64,000 nt of DNA from Stanieria sp964562685 (GTDB lineage: Bacteria; Cyanobacteriota; Cyanobacteriia; Cyanobacteriales; Xenococcaceae): positions 1 to 64,000 of the forward strand of contig CAZLUP010000012.1 of NCBI GenBank assembly GCA_964562685.1, given 5' to 3'. The notes beneath the pieces were generated by a model. That model saw only the letters and a program-made list of their open reading frames with translations, made no database searches and had not been told where the DNA came from. The position numbers were made by a program, and so were the translations under genes. This document shows positions 60,500-64,000 of the stretch, piece after piece; position 1 is the stretch's first letter; each line of letters starts with the position of its first letter.

Positions 60500-61405
60500 G
60501 TGCAAGTTAAGAAACTCAGAAAATCTGTGAATACTTCCATAGTTGAACTAGTAGATAATCTACCCACTGATAACCTGACTGTAAAAGTTCTCAATGCACT
60601 AGATTATATAGTGCCAGGCAAGTGGGAAAATTTAGTTGGTTTTGATAACACCATTAGTGCAATTACAGGAGAAACAAAAAATAAAAAAATCGCCAAAATA
60701 CGCGATCGCGCTATTGATCTATATAATGATAAATAACAAGGATATCAAACTGCTATTTGGCTTTATCGAACTGTAGATGCTACAGACAAAGCTGTGGCAG
60801 TAGCAGCTTTAGCTGACAAACTAGGCGATACTTTTCGTTTTATTCCTTTTTTAGATAAACTGACTCCTAAAGCTGATTTAGTTCAAAGTGTCGATTTAAG
60901 AATCAAACTTGTAGCCGAATTAATTGCCTATAGTAAACTCAACGGCATTACCCTCAACCCAAGTAAGTTTGTGGCTTCTGTAAGAGAAAATTATCAAAAG
61001 GAAGCTTTAATGAGAATGGTAGCTTTAGTTTGTATCGATGGAGTACTGCCTCTTGGTACAAATTTCGTTCCTAAAGTCAAAAATGATTTAGAAAATAGAG
61101 ATAATTTAGCTCAAGATCCCGCTTTTAATGCAGTGAGTCAGTTTATTCCTACTTCTGATAAACGAAGTTTTATTAATGAAAGCTTTAATACTACAGGAGA
61201 TTGGATGACTAACTTGATCTCTTCTGCTGGAATAACTCGCGAATCTCTTGCCAGCAGAATGAGGGGATTGGTTGACGTTGCTGACGATAAATTAGATTAC
61301 TTAGCAGCGTTTTTAGACGGCACTACTAATTATTTTGAGCATACTGGCATTCAAACCGTTGCTCGTCTATTAATTAATCGCGCTTATGCAGAAGGCACAA
61401 AGTAA
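60500..61405 (+). pseudogene. Hypothetical protein gene interrupted by an in-frame TAA
   Basis: A single frame of about 300 codons, starting at a GTG (60500, or 60527), is broken once by TAA at 60734-60736. Before the stop it reads NALDYIVPGKWENLVGFDNT and ends DLYNDK; after it continues QGYQTAIWLYRTVDATDKAV with no shift, then VRENYQKEALMRMVALVCID and GTNYFEHTGIQTVARLL. Alanine- and leucine-rich helical protein, no family known to me. The 3' part alone has an internal start at 60794 (203 codons). Probably a recent nonsense mutation; a TAT or TAC Tyr codon would restore it. Confidence 0.6.
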
Positions 61406-61447
61406 CAAGTAACAAGCAGAAGACAGAAGGCAGGAGATTTAAAACCT

Positions 61448-61477
61448 ATTAGTAATTAGTAATTACTAATTACTAAT
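61448..61477. repeat. Perfect 30-bp AT palindrome
   Basis: ATTAGTAATTAGTAA followed by its exact reverse complement. It lies between the interrupted gene and the DRE-TIM gene; AT-only stems of this kind form low-stability hairpins. The flanks contain AAGTAACAAGTAACAAG and GGTAACTGATAACTGAT iterations. Confidence 0.85.
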
Positions 61478-61549
61478 TACTTCCTGGTAACTGATAACTG
61501 ATCTTCAAGTTCTGCTACTCTAGTAGTTTGATCACTCAACTCTTGATCT

Positions 61550-62728
61550 ATGGAGAGGATCGAACTAACTATTTCTGATGAAACTTTACGAGATGGCGAA
61601 CAGCAAGCAGGGGTTTTTTTTGACTTAGAAACAAAGGAAACTCTAGCTCATCTTATTGCTCAAACTGGAGTAGATCAAATTGCAATTATGCCAGCAATTC
61701 ATCCCACCGAAGAGCAATTATTTACAAAATTAGTAGCTAAAAATAAAAGTAAGTACCTAATTGCTTCTACAATGATGGATCGTTTTTATATCGATCAATC
61801 TCAAGCTTCTGGTGCTAAACAAATCATCTTATTTCATGCTGTCTCGGATCGGCTTCTATTTCTTAGAGATGCAGAAATTCGTAATGATCCTCAATATTAC
61901 CAAAAAACCATTGACGATGATATCCCTGCGGTAGTAATTGCCAAAATTCGCCAAAATGCGATCGCAAAAATTTTGGCTCACTTACAATACGCTACGCAGT
62001 TAGGTTTAAAAATTTGTTTTGCTGCTGAAGATGCCAGTCGCGCCGATTTTGATTTTTTAGTCGAATGTATTAATACTTTTGCTCCTTATATCGAACAGTT
62101 TTTACTCTGTGATACCGTTGGCATTCTTACACCTGAAAAAACCTATATTTGGCTAAGAGATTTATTAGAATATACTAACAATGTGCCTTTAACTGTTCAT
62201 TTCCACAACGATCTTGGTTTAGCTTTAGAAAATACCATTCAAGCAGTCATTGCAGGTGCTTCAGGTATTTCCGGCACTTTTGGCGGTATTGGTGAAAGAG
62301 CAGGAAATGTGGCTTTAGAACAAGTCTTAAATGCTTTAAAAATTCGGATGGGTTGGGAAGTAGCAGGAATCAATTATGATGCTCTTAATTTAGTTACCGC
62401 TCATTTAGAAAAGTTAGGTGTTCGTGCTTATCCTCCCTATTCCAAAGGCGCACAACGCTACGAAACAGGAATTCATATCCATTCAATCTTACGCGATCAC
62501 GCTAGCTATTCGATCTTTCCCCAGATTGAACCCGAAATTTGGTTTGGTAAATGTAGCGGTGCTAGTAACTTTCAATATTTGTTTGAAAAATATTTAAATC
62601 AACCCTTGCCACCAGAAAAATATGAATTATTGCGATCGCAAATAAAAGCTCTTGCGATTCAATATAAACGTTCTTTTTCTACTGAAGAAGTTCTAAACTT
62701 ACTTGAGCAGAGAATTATTCAAATTTAA
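61550..62728 (+). CDS. DRE-TIM metallolyase (isopropylmalate/homocitrate synthase-like)
   Basis: A 392-residue enzyme of the HMG-CoA lyase-like superfamily. The metal and acyl-CoA motif is ISDETLRDGEQQAG near the N-terminus, LCDTVGILTPEKTY is the second block, and HFHNDLGLALENTIQAVIAG followed by GTFGGIGERAGNVALEQVL is the claisen-condensing signature. ETGIHIHSILRDHASY follows. It lacks the C-terminal LeuA regulatory domain (about 100 residues), so it resembles homocitrate synthase NifV or a re-citrate synthase more than leucine-pathway LeuA. Substrates (alpha-ketoacid plus acetyl-CoA) not determinable. No nif genes are in the window. ATG at 61550. Confidence 0.85.
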   Translation: MERIELTISDETLRDGEQQAGVFFDLETKETLAHLIAQTGVDQIAIMPAIHPTEEQLFTKLVAKNKSKYLIASTMMDRFYIDQSQASGAKQIILFHAVSDRLLFLRDAEIRNDPQYYQKTIDDDIPAVVIAKIRQNAIAKILAHLQYATQLGLKICFAAEDASRADFDFLVECINTFAPYIEQFLLCDTVGILTPEKTYIWLRDLLEYTNNVPLTVHFHNDLGLALENTIQAVIAGASGISGTFGGIGERAGNVALEQVLNALKIRMGWEVAGINYDALNLVTAHLEKLGVRAYPPYSKGAQRYETGIHIHSILRDHASYSIFPQIEPEIWFGKCSGASNFQYLFEKYLNQPLPPEKYELLRSQIKALAIQYKRSFSTEEVLNLLEQRIIQI

Positions 62729-62808
62729 TTCCCCATAAAATTGCTTGTTTCAAACTAACTAGATTAATGAAGAATTATTGCTTTGCTAAAATCTATAGCT
62801 GATGAACT

Positions 62809-63264
62809 TTAGTTAGTTTCTGTAGCAGGAACAATATCAACATTTACCTCAACTGCTTTAACACCTTGAATTTCGTTAGCTAAAGGTTCAATTTTGTTAT
62901 ATTCATCCTGACTAGGAACTGTACCAGCAACTATAACCGTACCTTCTTCTGCCTCAACCCTGAGTTGAGAACGAGGAATATTTGCCTCTAATTTAGATCG
63001 AACTTCACTTTCAAGATCGGAATCATCTCTAACATTTTGATTGCCTGCTATATCATTACGTTGTTCACGCGCCCGAATATCTGAGTTTAGTTGATCTCGA
63101 CGAACTTCGCTGACACCATCTTCTTTAGTTTCTGCTACTCTTTGAGGATTTTCGACATTGTCATTGACACTATCAGGAGCATCGCCACTGGTTCTTGCGC
63201 CGTCACAAGCAGCAGCACCAAACATTAAAACACTACCTAATAATAAAGCACTAAGTTTTTTCAT
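62809..63264 (-). CDS. BON-domain lipoprotein
   Basis: A 151-residue secreted lipoprotein. The signal peptide MKKLSALLLGSVLMFGAAAC ends in a lipobox with the modified Cys at residue 20. Then comes an acidic and polar linker, and one BON domain from about residue 80 (SDLESEVRSKLEANIPRSQL, VEAEEGTVIVAGTVPSQDEY, VKAVEVNVDIVP), the OsmY-type fold that binds phospholipids or the envelope. It probably sits in the outer membrane or periplasm. The next gene on the strand is a DUF2382 protein; both classes are often stress-induced. ATG at 63264, good AGAAG site upstream. Confidence 0.9.
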   Translation of the reverse strand: MKKLSALLLGSVLMFGAAACDGARTSGDAPDSVNDNVENPQRVAETKEDGVSEVRRDQLNSDIRAREQRNDIAGNQNVRDDSDLESEVRSKLEANIPRSQLRVEAEEGTVIVAGTVPSQDEYNKIEPLANEIQGVKAVEVNVDIVPATETN

Positions 63265-63455
63265 TTTTCTTCTCCGAAAGCTTTTTTAATAAATTAAGTG
63301 TGTGAGGATAAGAGCTTGGCAATACCAAGATATTTTTGTTGAGTTCTAAATCGATTGACTGATGCTCAAACCTTCATTGTTTAGCTTCATTCTTTCAGCT
63401 TTAACTGGGCTAGCAATGCTAACCCAATCTCAAGAAAGGTTGTGTTTGGTCGTTT

Positions 63456-64000
63456 TTACAGGTCTTTATTGATAAAGGGTTGTCCATTAACATCAACTTC
63501 GAGTTCTTCACGACGAATAGTTTCTGTAGTATTGACAGTATCCTGTTCAACTTCTTTACGAATACTTACTTCTTCACGAACAAAGGCTTGTTTTTGAATG
63601 TCTGCTGTTTCTTCGTAAACGTCTACCCGTGCTACTTCTCCTTCAGAAAAATCAACTTGACCGGGAGCAACTTGTTGAGCATTAGGATCACTATGGCGTT
63701 CGATGATTACTTTTTCTTTTTCAACTGGGATAGCAACATTGGCTACTTCTGTTTCAACTGTTTTGCCAATCGCAATTTCACCAGCTTTCTCACGCTCTTT
63801 ATTAACTATTAAACGTTCTTCATACAATTTAACGTTTTCTAGATTTTCTGGTCTTGTTACTCCAGAAGTATTCGTTAAAGGAGGTTCGCTTACTCTAGGT
63901 TCGATTCCACTCACAGGATGAGGTGTATTAGTGACTACAGACTCCCCTACTCTGGGTTCAATCCCACTGACAGGATGAGGTTGATTAGCTACGACAGATT
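63456..64000 (-). CDS. DUF2382 (YsnF/AvaK-like) protein, 5' end beyond the window
   Basis: Partial. A DUF2382 domain occupies the last 120 residues: LYEERLIVNKEREKAGEIAI, VAIPVEKEKVIIERHSD, VARVDVYEETADIQKQAFVR and EEVSIRKEVEQDTVNTTETI. Upstream the frame stays open to the window edge and reads two near-identical blocks of 20 residues, PHPVSGIEPRVGESVVTNT and PHPVSGIEPRVSEPPLTNT. The GTG at 63914 is therefore an internal codon of the repeat, not the start. By comparison with the paralogue at 44.6-45.4 kb, a PRC-barrel probably lies further upstream. Confidence 0.88.
   Translation of the reverse strand, partial: SVVANQPHPVSGIEPRVGESVVTNTPHPVSGIEPRVSEPPLTNTSGVTRPENLENVKLYEERLIVNKEREKAGEIAIGKTVETEVANVAIPVEKEKVIIERHSDPNAQQVAPGQVDFSEGEVARVDVYEETADIQKQAFVREEVSIRKEVEQDTVNTTETIRREELEVDVNGQPFINKDL

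Noticed and set aside
60403..60594. Minus-strand open frame of 63 codons
   Set aside because: Overlaps the better supported interrupted plus-strand gene and has no recognisable features.
60734..60736. Programmed stop-codon readthrough or recoding at TAA
   Set aside because: No SECIS-like or pseudoknot structure is evident downstream and TAA is the least leaky stop; a nonsense mutation is simpler.
63703..63921. Plus-strand frames opposite the DUF2382 gene
   Set aside because: Shadows of the strongly supported minus-strand coding sequence.
1..64000. CRISPR arrays, tRNA and rRNA genes, and intact insertion sequences
   Set aside because: I looked for regularly spaced repeats of 24-40 bases, cloverleaf-like segments and transposase motifs. 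Only short tandem repeats and small palindromes were found; a tRNAscan or CRISPR finder run would be needed to exclude weak cases.

Overview
The window is a stretch of a low-GC cyanobacterial chromosome. The evidence is the dark-operative chlL/chlN genes beside a light-dependent protochlorophyllide reductase, very frequent GCGATCGC (HIP1) octamers, the purC-omp85-lpxC-fabZ-lpxA-lpxB order, a 70-residue cyanobacterial-type Hfq next to dapF, DUF29 and UPF0182 proteins, heptanucleotide tandem repeats (STRR) and many small palindromic repeats. The composition and gene set would suit a Stanieria/Pleurocapsa-like unicellular lineage, but I cannot prove the genus from sequence reading alone. No rRNA, tRNA, CRISPR array or intact insertion sequence was seen.

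Layout. 0-6 kb: a DUF29 gene, then chlL-DUF5331-chlN on the minus strand, divergent from por across an 0.8 kb AT-rich region that carries an exact 28-bp direct repeat. 6-15.8 kb: a membrane-protein gene split by an in-frame TAA, a YhaV/PrlF toxin-antitoxin pair, recG with an upstream coiled-coil gene, rpsB-tsf with a structured leader, a pentapeptide-repeat protein, a small glycine-rich membrane peptide coupled to an HNH nuclease, and a second DUF29 gene. 16-21.7 kb: a two-gene YeeE/YedE sulfur transporter, a dead ABC substrate-binding lipoprotein, an SDR-folE pair, accA, and a lone DppB-type permease preceded by a heptad repeat array. 22-29 kb: purC, Omp85/BamA and the lipid A genes lpxC, fabZ, lpxA and lpxB, i.e. 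outer-membrane construction. 29-33 kb: two large polytopic membrane proteins (one a GT39-like glycosyltransferase). 33-41 kb: uppS, a ferritin-like candidate diiron protein, an RNA-linked group (small basic protein, RRM protein Rbp, dapF, hfq), a GNAT enzyme, a LysR regulator overlapping a zinc metallopeptidase, an ICMT-like methyltransferase and a receiver domain that has lost its phospho-acceptor Asp. 41-51 kb: secA, a SAM methyltransferase, PRC-barrel/DUF2382 stress protein, UPF0182, mntP, a gamma-glutamyltransferase-like gene and what looks like a collapsed MntA-HepT toxin-antitoxin remnant. 51-60 kb: one very large polyketide synthase (FAAL-ACP-KS-AT-DH-ER-KR-ACP) on the minus strand. 60-64 kb: a gene interrupted by TAA, a DRE-TIM (isopropylmalate/homocitrate synthase-like) enzyme, a BON lipoprotein and a second DUF2382 protein that runs off the window edge.

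The most unusual signals are: (1) the stand-alone, fully reducing fatty-acid-loading PKS with no release domain and no partner genes; (2) at least ten repeat-derived stretches (8-, 7- and 16-bp tandem repeats and 28-bp palindromes) embedded in frame in that PKS, mostly in linkers; (3) a family of 28-bp palindromes with constant GTAG...CTAC ends and differing but self-complementary cores, found both between and inside genes; (4) a pseudoknot-capable leader just upstream of rpsB that reaches the ribosome-binding site; (5) a protein whose E, ExxH, E, ExxH spacing closely matches acyl-ACP desaturases; and (6) several decaying genes (two in-frame TAA codons, a frameshifted lipoprotein, an MntA/HepT fusion remnant).
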